From the NCBI GenBank assembly GCA_031288335.1, contig JAITRO010000093.1, positions 1-32,353 on the forward strand: a DNA stretch of 32,353 bases, given 5' to 3'. Below the pieces are notes generated by a model that was not told the DNA's origin, searched no databases, and was given only the letters and a program-made list of their open reading frames with translations. The position numbers were made by a program, and so were the translations under genes. Shown piece by piece: positions 14,940-22,365 of the stretch. The stretch's first letter is position 1, and every line of letters begins with the position of its first letter. The DNA is from Synergistaceae bacterium (GTDB lineage: Bacteria > Synergistota > Synergistia > Synergistales > Synergistaceae).

Positions 14940-16070
14940 TCATTCATCACAGCGTTTCATATAATCGTCCACAAAATCCGAGAACTTCGCTAACCCAATG
15001 CCGAAGGTGTCTTTGCCGAATCCTATGCGAAATCTGTTGAGATTGACCGAAAAAAGCCGGTCGGGTATTATCATCAAACCAGCCTCTTTTATGCAGCGAT
15101 TGCAAAAATCGCTCGCGAGCCTGTCGCCGAGAAGCTTTGGGAACGCTGTCGAACCGGCGTCGGGAGGCGTCCATTCGAACCATTGGCCGTAACTTTTGAA
15201 GTAAGCTTCCGCTAATTTAACGTTCTTCTGGATGATTTTCCGGTTTCTCAGCGTTATCTCCTGGATGTTTCGGAAGAATATTATCGCCAGTATCTCGGAC
15301 GCCGCGTTTGGACAAAGCGATATGTAATCTTTGTAAGCCAGGAAATCGGACAGCACTGTGTTGTTTTGTGAGACTATCCAGCCCACTCCTAAACCCGCGA
15401 ATCCATTACGCGTGAGCCCCCCCACTGAAACGGCGCGGTGATAGATGTCCGCCATCGGCGATATTATCGCACCCGGATCGCGTTCAAGGCCGCGATAGCT
15501 TTCCTCGCTGAACACCCATGTCCCCATCTTATCCGCTATCTGCGCTATCCGGTACAGTTCCGTCTGTACGGGAGCGTAGCCGGTGGGGTTATTGGGGATA
15601 TTCATTATTATCATCTTGGTCTTGGGTGAAATGGCCTCGTTCAAAAATTCCACGTCAAGCTTCCAGCCCCAATTAGTCGCCTCCAATTTCCATGGGACGA
15701 CCTTACAGCCAATTGCCCTGGGTATCTCATGGAGAGAGGGTATCGCCGGCTCCATCACTATCACTTCATCGCCAGGGCCCAGCATCGAGTTCAGAACTAT
15801 AAACGTTCCCTCTTCGGGACTTGCTTCTATAACATCCCCCGGGCCGATTTTTTTGTATCTGCGGGCTATGGCCGCCCTCAATTTAGGATGTCCCTTGAAG
15901 TCAGTATGACCGATATGGAGATTTTCCCACATTTTAAGGCATTCGTCGTCCGCGCGTCCAAGAAGATCTTTCATATCGAACCCCTGACACGTGGAGTCGC
16001 TCAACTCTAAAGATACATTCTCATTATTCCGGGCAAACAATCTTTCCACCTTGAATTCATTTAATTTCAT
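14940..16070 (-). CDS. Class I/II aminotransferase-fold protein lacking the PLP lysine
   Basis: This is a 376-aa protein of PLP fold type I with recognisable aminotransferase landmarks: HPKLRAAIARRY, GPGDEVIVMEPAIPSL, the NNPTG motif (about 160-164), a WVFSEESYRGL strand and the carboxylate-binding Arg of NRFRIGFG near the end. The Schiff-base lysine is absent. Where the family has S-L-S-K-x-x-G-x-x-G-L-R-x-G-W, this protein has GGLTRNGFAGLGVGW: Lys is Arg221 (codon CGT) and the later Arg is Gly. The pyridine-nitrogen Asp also appears as Glu189. The start is ATG at 16070 behind AAGGGGGG; the longer frame to 16163 has no such site. It stands alone, with a palindrome upstream. It may be a pseudoenzyme or a lyase/binding variant. 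Confidence 0.8.
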   Translation of the reverse strand: MKLNEFKVERLFARNNENVSLELSDSTCQGFDMKDLLGRADDECLKMWENLHIGHTDFKGHPKLRAAIARRYKKIGPGDVIEASPEEGTFIVLNSMLGPGDEVIVMEPAIPSLHEIPRAIGCKVVPWKLEATNWGWKLDVEFLNEAISPKTKMIIMNIPNNPTGYAPVQTELYRIAQIADKMGTWVFSEESYRGLERDPGAIISPMADIYHRAVSVGGLTRNGFAGLGVGWIVSQNNTVLSDFLAYKDYISLCPNAASEILAIIFFRNIQEITLRNRKIIQKNVKLAEAYFKSYGQWFEWTPPDAGSTAFPKLLGDRLASDFCNRCIKEAGLMIIPDRLFSVNLNRFRIGFGKDTFGIGLAKFSDFVDDYMKRCDE

Positions 16071-16430
16071 GGAATTCCCCCCTTTACTTCGTAAATATTT
16101 ACGTTTTGGAGTAATAATCAACCCACTTACACATTCAATATACATCATGGCCCGTTTTTTCAATAATGCTTTGTAACTATTCAGTTGTGCGCGAAATAGC
16201 TGAAATTCAAGCTTTATGTAGGTTTTCCCATGAAACTATGAGCATAACGCTAAAACTCATAAACCCTGTATATAAGCCGCTTTTCGTGTTTTAGCCCTGC
16301 TCTTGCCGCGGAAAATAGCGATTTTCGATATCTTGTGAACTTCGTATTTTAGGGAGTTTGGCGCGACTGGATGGAGTTACGCAATGCTTTTATCCCGCTC
16401 GAACGAGCAAGCGTCAGACTGCGGGCAGCG
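16071..16430. other. 360-base intergenic region with a 14-bp palindrome
   Basis: No convincing gene is seen. The notable element is the perfect palindrome CGTAAATATTTACG at 16090-16103, 20 bases upstream of the aminotransferase-like start and just upstream of its ribosome binding site; it could be an operator. The rest, 16200-16430, is AT-mixed sequence without clear promoter pairs, and it lies downstream of the thioredoxin-like gene. Confidence 0.4.
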
Positions 16431-17057
16431 TTACAAACAGCTCAAAGCCGTTTCCAAAAGGCTGAGCAGATCATTCTCTATCTCTTCGTCGTAAATTCCT
16501 TTGCGGAAATTTTCCCGGACGGAGTCGCGTTCTTCATCGGAGAGCGCATTCACTATCAAGCCGGTCACTTTCGACGGCGTTTCTATGTAAGCGCCGTCAA
16601 GGACTTTGCCGTCGGGGCGCAGGACGAATATCGCCGGTATATTGGTACGCCCGGCGCGGGACTCGATGAATTCGCGGGCTCCCGGCGTGCCGTTCCTAGG
16701 TATATACCTGGCCGTCACATAAGGGTTGACGCGAGACGCGGTTTCCGTGAAAGGATACGCCGCCGTGCAGTCAGGACAGTAGGTCATACCTATCATGAGT
16801 AAAACCAACGGGCGATTGATTTTTTTCACGCCTTCGATAAACCTCTCCGAGATATTGCACGAACGCATCCGTGACTCGATGGCATCTATATATTTTTTTT
16901 CTCCGCTCCTCTTGTATTCCTCAAAACTGACCGAAGCTTTCAAATTGACCCTTCCAGCATCCGGCGAGAAGAAAACGTCTTTGCCGTAAGACGCGAAGGT
17001 TTTCTCGGCGAACGATAACGATATCAAAAATATAAATACCGACGCGAGACGATACAT
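16431..17057 (-). CDS. Exported thioredoxin-like protein (CPDC)
   Basis: This is a 208-aa protein with an N-terminal signal peptide (MYRLASVFIFLISLSFA, then a likely cleavage near residue 20-25) and a thioredoxin-like domain in the second half. The active-site motif is CPDC (C94, C97) after the hydrophobic strand PLVLLMIGM, and the cis-Pro region is TNIPAIFVLRPDGKVL. It probably handles disulfides in the periplasm; reductant and substrate are unknown. The start is ATG at 17057, nine bases from AAGAGG; a TTG three codons upstream touches that site and is rejected. Two copies of ATTTTACCAAA, 20 bases apart, lie upstream (17093-17123). Confidence 0.8.
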   Translation of the reverse strand: MYRLASVFIFLISLSFAEKTFASYGKDVFFSPDAGRVNLKASVSFEEYKRSGEKKYIDAIESRMRSCNISERFIEGVKKINRPLVLLMIGMTYCPDCTAAYPFTETASRVNPYVTARYIPRNGTPGAREFIESRAGRTNIPAIFVLRPDGKVLDGAYIETPSKVTGLIVNALSDEERDSVRENFRKGIYDEEIENDLLSLLETALSCL

Positions 17058-17092
17058 TTTGTTCAACCTCTTTTCGTATCAAATACTCCTCT

Positions 17093-17123
17093 ATTTTACC
17101 AAAAATATCCGCATTTTACCAAA
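17093..17123 (-). promoter_or_regulatory. Paired 11-base direct repeats upstream of the thioredoxin-like gene
   Basis: ATTTTACCAAA occurs at 17093-17103 and 17113-17123, exactly 20 bases apart (about two helical turns). On the minus strand this gives TTTGGTAAAAT twice, each containing a -10-like TAAAAT. It could be a regulator site or overlapping promoter elements. Confidence 0.35.
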
Positions 17124-17188
17124 TTTTTTAAAAATCGTTATAAAATATGATGTCTTATAATTATGATAACAACTCGATACTCAGCCGG

Positions 17189-18409
17189 CTACAGATAACC
17201 TATCGGAATGGCCGTGACCTTGTCCGACAATGGAATATCGTTCTCGCGTAGACAGATGACAGCTCCGGGACCGACCGGTTTGCGGAGAGAATCGATGGCA
17301 GTGAAACTCTTTGCCGCTGTCAGCGACGGTGTGGCGGTTTTTTTGACCTCCGCCGGGTACAGCGTCCCATCGCGCTCGAACAGGAAATCGACCTCCCTTT
17401 GATCCGCGTCACGGTAAAAATAAACGGACGGCTGTCTGCCGTTGTGCCAGTAGCTCTTGAGGATCTCCCCAAAGACGAAGGTCTCCAGAACGGCTCCGTT
17501 CATGGCGCCCGCTTCCAAGCTTTTCGGCGAATCCCAGCCGGTGAGAAACGCTGCCAATCCCGTGTCCAAAAAATACAGCTTTGGGGTCTTGATTATGCGT
17601 TTTGTGATATTGTTACAGTAAGGTTCGAGAAGATACACGAGACCGGACGCGCAAAGAACCGACAACCACGACTTGGCTGTCTTGGGGTCAATGTCGACGT
17701 CACGGGAGAAATCGGCGTAATTTAGAAGTTGAGCCGTCCGTGCCGCTGCCGCCCTCAGAAAATTGTAAAATGCGATATTGCCGCCGATATTCGCGATTTC
17801 CCTCACGTCGCGCTCGATATAGGTGCGCGCGTAGGAATTGTAAAAAATATCGCGAAGACGGGCCGGATCGGATAGAAATCCTGGAAATGAACCGAGCCAT
17901 ATCCTCTCGTATACGTCGCCAACCCTGGACGACACGGCACATGTGCGCGCATATTCGATCCATTCGGGCGTCGGCAGGAAGGGTCTTGAGTTTTCGGCGT
18001 TTCCTGAAATTTCCCTGGAGGACAGTCCCAACATGTCGACGACGGCCACCCGCCCGGCTAACGACTCCGTAACGTTCTTCATCAAATGATACTTCTGGGA
18101 ACCCGTAAGCCAGAAATCTCCCATGTTCTTATGGCGATCCGCGTGGATTTTTATGTACGGAAAGAGGTTTGGTGCATATTGAACTTCATCTATAAAGATC
18201 GGCGGCTTGTACGTCTGGAGAAAAAGCGCCGGATCGCCGGACGCCAATGCCCTGGCGTCAATGTTGTCGAGTGTGACGTAATTGCGCGGCGAGGCGGCGC
18301 ACATCTCCAGCAGGGTCGTCTTTCCCACCTGACGCGGTCCCGTCACGAGCAGGACAGGAAATGATTCGGAGATGTCCAAAACGAGTTTTTTCAGCGTTCT
18401 TTCGTACAT
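17189..18409 (-). CDS. AAA-type ATPase with DUF4143 domain
   Basis: This is a 406-aa protein of the AAA_14/DUF4143 family. Walker A is GPRQVGKTT (about residues 24-32), Walker B is IFIDEVQ (about 71-77), and a sensor-like LTGSQ follows. The C-terminal DUF4143 part contains YFLDTGLAAFL and a PD-(D/E)xK nuclease-like core (REVDFLFERDGTLYPAEVKK). The function of these common, horizontally mobile proteins is poorly understood; roles in toxin-antitoxin-like or defence contexts have been suggested. ATG at 18409 follows AAAGGATG. The gene is single, flanked by imperfect 21-base direct repeats at 17150-17170 and 18480-18500, and has a TATAAT-bearing promoter region. Confidence 0.9.
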   Translation of the reverse strand: MYERTLKKLVLDISESFPVLLVTGPRQVGKTTLLEMCAASPRNYVTLDNIDARALASGDPALFLQTYKPPIFIDEVQYAPNLFPYIKIHADRHKNMGDFWLTGSQKYHLMKNVTESLAGRVAVVDMLGLSSREISGNAENSRPFLPTPEWIEYARTCAVSSRVGDVYERIWLGSFPGFLSDPARLRDIFYNSYARTYIERDVREIANIGGNIAFYNFLRAAAARTAQLLNYADFSRDVDIDPKTAKSWLSVLCASGLVYLLEPYCNNITKRIIKTPKLYFLDTGLAAFLTGWDSPKSLEAGAMNGAVLETFVFGEILKSYWHNGRQPSVYFYRDADQREVDFLFERDGTLYPAEVKKTATPSLTAAKSFTAIDSLRKPVGPGAVICLRENDIPLSDKVTAIPIGYL

Positions 18410-18439
18410 AATCTCATCCTTTCGTGTAATCAGGAGTAA

Positions 18440-18473
18440 TATTCCATATTATACTGAAAGGTGAAAAAGTCAA
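18440..18473 (-). promoter_or_regulatory. Candidate promoter of the DUF4143 ATPase gene
   Basis: On the minus strand TTGACT is followed by TATAAT, but only 14 bases apart, shorter than usual. Both hexamers are good matches and lie about 40-65 bases before the ATG at 18409. Confidence 0.4.
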
Positions 18474-18537
18474 GGCGCAATGTCTTGTAATTACAATAAC
18501 CTCATAAATCTTGGCTCGATATTCTGTAAAACTCCTG

Positions 18538-18566
18538 TTCACGGGCGCGAATATTTGCGCTAGAAT
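18538..18566 (+). promoter_or_regulatory. Promoter of the DMT transporter gene with a palindromic spacer
   Basis: TTCACG (18538-18543), a 17-base spacer and TAGAAT (18561-18566) lie about 87 bases before the ATG. The spacer contains GCGCGAATATTTGCGC, a 16-base near-perfect palindrome (one mismatched pair), which would be well placed for a repressor. Confidence 0.5.
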
Positions 18567-18652
18567 AATCGCTCGGTTACGGCTCAAAAATACGGATCGA
18601 AATGGGGACTTGGCAATGGTTTTGCGAAAGGCGATATTCGTAGGTCGGTAAA

Positions 18653-19594
18653 ATGCCTTTATGGGGTTTCCTCGTCTCTCTTCTGGTGGCTTTTATGTGG
18701 GCAGTCTCCCCTATCTTGCAAAAAGAAGGCTTGAAATACAGCACGCCCAACGAAATACCGGCCGTGCGTTCGATATCCTTTTTTCTGACGATGGCCGTGT
18801 TCATGCTGGTGACGCAGCCCGGAAAAATGCCGTTTATGACCCCGAAACTTTTCGCCGGACTTCTCGTGAGCGTGGCGCTCTCCACCATGATGGGCGACCT
18901 GTTTTTCGCCATGTCGATAAATAAAATCGGGGCTTCGCTCGCCGTGTCGATCAGCTCTTCCTATCCGCTGATCGCGGCGTTTGTGTCAATTTTCGTGCTT
19001 CACGAACACATCAAACCTCTCGTATGGTTCGGCACTGTTTTTATAGTTCTTGGGATCGTCATCATCAAGCTGGACGCGTCGCGTCAGGAAAAAATGAAAA
19101 CCGGCTTCGTCGTGGAGGATTTCGAGGAGATGCTCAAGAGAAGGGCCAATACGCGGAAGGGAATATTGTTCGCTTCCATTTCCGCGTTGTGTTCCGGGAT
19201 AAACATACCCTTTCTTAAACTGCTGATGGATAAGGGTGGGTGGAATCCGATCGAAAGTTATTTTCTGCGCGCGGCTGTTTTTTTCTTCATGGCCTGGACC
19301 ATACGCGAAATACAGCACCGCTTCATCCCGTCGTCCATAAAGGATATCGAGAAACTGCCGCTGTCGACATGGATATATTTCCTGTCGAGCGGCGTGGTGG
19401 GAATCGCTCTGAGCGGGGTGCTGTTCGGCGTTTGTATAGTTCGGTTCCCCGTTTCCGTGGTGACGCCGATAACCGCTTCAAGTCCTTTCATGACCGTGAT
19501 ATTGTCGCGAATATTTCTCAAGGAACATCTTTCACGGGTTCAAAACGCCGGAATAGCGCTCGTGATCGCGGGCTCGATATCCGTCAGCCTGTGA
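18653..19594 (+). CDS. DMT-superfamily (EamA) membrane transporter
   Basis: This is a 313-aa polytopic membrane protein with about ten hydrophobic segments in two EamA-like halves (residues about 5-140 and 168-312), separated by a charged cytoplasmic loop (RQEKMKTGFVVEDFEEMLKRRANTRKG). The first half has the usual SSYPLIAAFVSIFVLHE motif, and the second has TPITASSPFMTVILSRIFLKE. Family members export or import amino acids, nucleotides or sugars; the substrate cannot be predicted. ATG at 18653 has a modest ribosome binding site. The 3' end overlaps the end of the convergent gene by 11 bases. Confidence 0.88.
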   Translation: MPLWGFLVSLLVAFMWAVSPILQKEGLKYSTPNEIPAVRSISFFLTMAVFMLVTQPGKMPFMTPKLFAGLLVSVALSTMMGDLFFAMSINKIGASLAVSISSSYPLIAAFVSIFVLHEHIKPLVWFGTVFIVLGIVIIKLDASRQEKMKTGFVVEDFEEMLKRRANTRKGILFASISALCSGINIPFLKLLMDKGGWNPIESYFLRAAVFFFMAWTIREIQHRFIPSSIKDIEKLPLSTWIYFLSSGVVGIALSGVLFGVCIVRFPVSVVTPITASSPFMTVILSRIFLKEHLSRVQNAGIALVIAGSISVSL

Positions 19595-20006
19595 CGTCGA
19601 GTTTGTGGTTTGGGCCGGTTTGATGCGGGATATTGATTCCCTGGGCGGCGTCTATTTCGTGGTTCGCCACCAAAGGTTCCGGCATGACCACGGGCTGTCC
19701 TTGCACGATCGACACCACCGCGTTATGAACCGCGTTCAGCGTTTCGGGCGACAGATGTTCTATTTCGGCGGGAGGACGCGCCTCCCCCTTCAACACGTAC
19801 CAGTCGTCCAGTATGGATTCGACGCCGTCCATGAACTCCACCGAGGCCTCAGCGAACATGCGCTCATAATACTCGACCAAATCCTGATTATCGTTGGATT
19901 TCGCGGTATCTATCCTGTTGGAGAGCGTATCGAGCCTCACTATGAGTTTGTCCGTATTCAGGGCCGTCCTCCTTATCCGCTCTTCCACTTCTTCGTTAAT
20001 CGCCAT
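19584..20006 (-). CDS. Small acidic protein of unknown function (140 aa)
   Basis: I do not recognise this family. The protein is acidic and predicted helical, with a heptad-rich first half (EEVEERIRRTALNTDKLIV and the NRIDTAKS region) and a Pro/His-containing tail. It has no signal peptide or membrane segment. ATG at 20006 follows GGGGAGG, and the upstream gene's TAA shares one base with this ATG, so translation is coupled. It is the last gene of the LapA-recJ-rel-dtd-MBL-LpxB-like operon. Confidence 0.65.
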   Translation of the reverse strand: MAINEEVEERIRRTALNTDKLIVRLDTLSNRIDTAKSNDNQDLVEYYERMFAEASVEFMDGVESILDDWYVLKGEARPPAEIEHLSPETLNAVHNAVVSIVQGQPVVMPEPLVANHEIDAAQGINIPHQTGPNHKLDVTG

Positions 20007-21232
20007 TAAACCGCCTCCCCTTTGACGAATTTCAGAATATCATCCGCTATTTTCCTCGAAGCTCCTCTTTCACGAGTACATTCGAGAAAAGCCCGCGATA
20101 TTTCATTTAACTTTTCGGGCGATTCCAGAAGCCCTACGGCCATGCGCGCCACCACGTGCGGGCTTATGATACCTCTTATTTCAGGCGCTATCATCCGTCC
20201 GGCGATCTTATTGGGCAGCGACAAGACGCTTGTTTTCTCGTTCATCCTTTTGACATATGCCCGCTTCAAACGCCGGAACCCGGGAAAAGTATGCGGGATG
20301 ACTCCCATAAGTCCGTCTAAGGGAAATTCATCCGCCCGGTCGAGCGGCAATACCATTATGAACGGGACAAAGAGCGCCGCTGCCTGCAGGTTATTTGTTC
20401 CCGGCACCGCGATGGCCAGTTTTGAACAATTCAGGGCTTCGAGCGTCATATTCCTGACGACGAGGGCAGTCCGCCCTGGGGCAATGTCTATCTCCCTGAT
20501 CCTGTTTTCCCCTCTCCAGCTTATCCCGGAGTCATCGAGGGTTTTTTGAACCACTTCCTCCAGCACGGTGGGGGCGAGAGGGAAAATTACGCGCAAATCG
20601 GGGAAACGCGCGGCGACGATCTGCGAGACCCTGACGAAAAGAGCAAGGCTTCCCGTGTACTCGATCGGCCTGCTGCCAGTGAGACAGGACATCACGGGAG
20701 CATCGGGCGGCAAATCGAGAAATTCCCTCGTCTCTTCCTCCGTCTCGTTCAAGACCACGCTGTCGAGTGCAAGGCTGCCCACTACCCTGAACCGCCGTTC
20801 GTTGACCCCCCCTCTTTTCAGGCGTTCCGCGGATTTAGCGTCCGGGGCAAAATATCTGTCGACGAAAAATTTCCACCTGGGACGGGAAGTGTAGACCCAC
20901 AACGGGCACTTTATCACTTTCGACAGATAGACCGAAAAAGCGACGTCTCCCCCGAGATGCAGCAAGAGCCGCTTCCGGGCAATTCCGCCGGGTTCTTTCT
21001 TGAGTTCCTTTATTCGTCCTAAAGAGAAGCACCTATCCGCTCCGCTCGCCGAAGCGAGCGCCATTTCCTCTCCGCTCGCGTACTGACAGGGCAAAAGCAC
21101 CATCGTTATCCTGCATTGCCATATTTTCGCGCGCAGTTCTCTGATGACGGGAACTGCCCACCCTGAAATTTCCCCCGGCGAATTTGCCGTTATGAAAATA
21201 TCAGCGGAGATATCGCCAAGCTGTGCGGACAT
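20006..21232 (-). CDS. Lipid-A-disaccharide synthase (LpxB)-like glycosyltransferase
   Basis: This is a GT-B fold protein of 408 aa. The N-terminus has ANSPGEISGWAVPVIREL, matching the LpxB GE-x-SG start. A LLLHLGGDVAFSVYLSK stretch and KFFVDRYFAPD follow mid-protein, and AIAVPGTNNLQAAALFVPFIMVLPL corresponds to the sugar-nucleotide-binding SGT-x-x-x-E/Q region of LpxB. True LpxB condenses UDP-diacylglucosamine with lipid X. The divergence here and the absence of other lpx genes leave the substrate open; related proteins are annotated only as LpxB-related. The start is taken at ATG 21232, just before DISADIF, because longer starts would run into the upstream MBL gene. Confidence 0.75.
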   Translation of the reverse strand: MSAQLGDISADIFITANSPGEISGWAVPVIRELRAKIWQCRITMVLLPCQYASGEEMALASASGADRCFSLGRIKELKKEPGGIARKRLLLHLGGDVAFSVYLSKVIKCPLWVYTSRPRWKFFVDRYFAPDAKSAERLKRGGVNERRFRVVGSLALDSVVLNETEEETREFLDLPPDAPVMSCLTGSRPIEYTGSLALFVRVSQIVAARFPDLRVIFPLAPTVLEEVVQKTLDDSGISWRGENRIREIDIAPGRTALVVRNMTLEALNCSKLAIAVPGTNNLQAAALFVPFIMVLPLDRADEFPLDGLMGVIPHTFPGFRRLKRAYVKRMNEKTSVLSLPNKIAGRMIAPEIRGIISPHVVARMAVGLLESPEKLNEISRAFLECTRERGASRKIADDILKFVKGEAV

Positions 21233-21254
21233 TCGAACATACCCTGCCGCTCTT

Positions 21255-21884
21255 TCAGCGCGGCCAGTAAGGGTTGAGCTTCCGCTCCTCACCTAAAACG
21301 GTTGACGGCCCGTGTCCCGGATAAACGGCGAGCGAATCGGGCAGAGACTCCAGTTTTTTCAGGGATTCGATAAGAGCGGCTTCATCCCCGCCGGGCAGGT
21401 CTGTGCGCCCGACGCTGCGCGCGAAAAGCGTGTCGCCCGAGATGAGCAGCGCGTCGGGTTCCTCTGTAATATAGAAACAGCAGCTGCCTCTCGTATGTCC
21501 GGGAGTGTGGATGACCTCGATTTTCATGCCGCCTATTTGTATGATGCCGCCGTCCGGGAGCAGCGAATCGGCCGCTTTGAATTCGGAAGCGCGCCCCATC
21601 ATCGCCGACAGATTTTTCGACGCGCTCACGAGATAATCGGCATCCTCGGCATGGACGCAAACTCCCTCAAACGCAAGCGTTCTTATCTCGCCAAGCCCCA
21701 TGATATGATCGCCGTGGCCGTGTGTCAATATCACACGCACGAGACGCAGGCCATTTCGTTCGATATATGCGGTCACGTTCTTCATTGTGCCGCCGGGGTC
21801 GATGACCACGGCTTCTTTTTGTTCGTTCGATACCACATAACAGTTAGTCCAAAATTCGCCAACCTGAAAACGTTCGATTTTCAT
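21255..21884 (-). CDS. MBL-fold hydrolase, glyoxalase II-like
   Basis: This is a cytoplasmic 209-aa metallo-beta-lactamase-fold hydrolase of the YcbL/GloB-like type. The metal motif THGHGDH is near residue 56, followed by HTPGHTRGSCCFY, SGDTLFARSVGRTDLPGG and YPGHGPST. Short enzymes of this group, without the C-terminal glyoxalase II domain, hydrolyse thioesters such as S-lactoylglutathione weakly, and their physiological substrate is uncertain. ATG at 21884 has GGAGG nine bases upstream. In many Firmicutes a gene of this kind follows rel and dtd, as here. Confidence 0.9.
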   Translation of the reverse strand: MKIERFQVGEFWTNCYVVSNEQKEAVVIDPGGTMKNVTAYIERNGLRLVRVILTHGHGDHIMGLGEIRTLAFEGVCVHAEDADYLVSASKNLSAMMGRASEFKAADSLLPDGGIIQIGGMKIEVIHTPGHTRGSCCFYITEEPDALLISGDTLFARSVGRTDLPGGDEAALIESLKKLESLPDSLAVYPGHGPSTVLGEERKLNPYWPR

Positions 21885-21899
21885 GCGTGTAAACCTCCG

Positions 21900-22358
21900 T
21901 CATTTGTGAGGCATATCTATCGCTGTGTCCAAAATTATGGTCACAGGCCCCTCGTTCACTATTTCCACTTTCATATCCGCGCCGAATATTCCAGTCCGCA
22001 CTACGATACCCCGCTCGCCCATACGATTCGCGAACGACTCGTAAAGCGCTTTGGCGGCGTCGGACGAAGCGGCGCCCGTAAAAGACGGGCGTCTTCCCTT
22101 GCTGCAGTCGGCGTAAAGCGTGAACTGCGATATGACGAGCGCCTCGCCTCCGGCGTCCGAGAGGGATTTGTTCATTTTACCGGCCTCGTCCTCGAACACG
22201 CGCAGATCCGCTATTTTATCCGCGATCCAGACAGCTTCGCGCTCCGTGTCCTCCGGCGCGACGCCGACCAGTATGCACATGCCGGGGCCTATTTCTCCTA
22301 TTATTTTGCCGCCCACCGTCACGGACGAGCGAGATACCCTCTGCGCCACTATTTTCAT
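21900..22358 (-). CDS. dtd: D-aminoacyl-tRNA deacylase
   Basis: Dtd removes D-amino acids (and glycine) mischarged on tRNA. This 152-aa protein is full length, begins MKIVAQRVSRSSVTVGG and carries the two active-site motifs: ALVISQFTLYADCSKGRRPSF (SQFTL) and NEGPVTIILDT (the Gly-cisPro-type NxGP motif). ATG is at 22358, seven bases after rel ends, giving the common rel-dtd pairing. Confidence 0.96.
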   Translation of the reverse strand: MKIVAQRVSRSSVTVGGKIIGEIGPGMCILVGVAPEDTEREAVWIADKIADLRVFEDEAGKMNKSLSDAGGEALVISQFTLYADCSKGRRPSFTGAASSDAAKALYESFANRMGERGIVVRTGIFGADMKVEIVNEGPVTIILDTAIDMPHK

Positions 22359-22365
22359 CGGCAGC

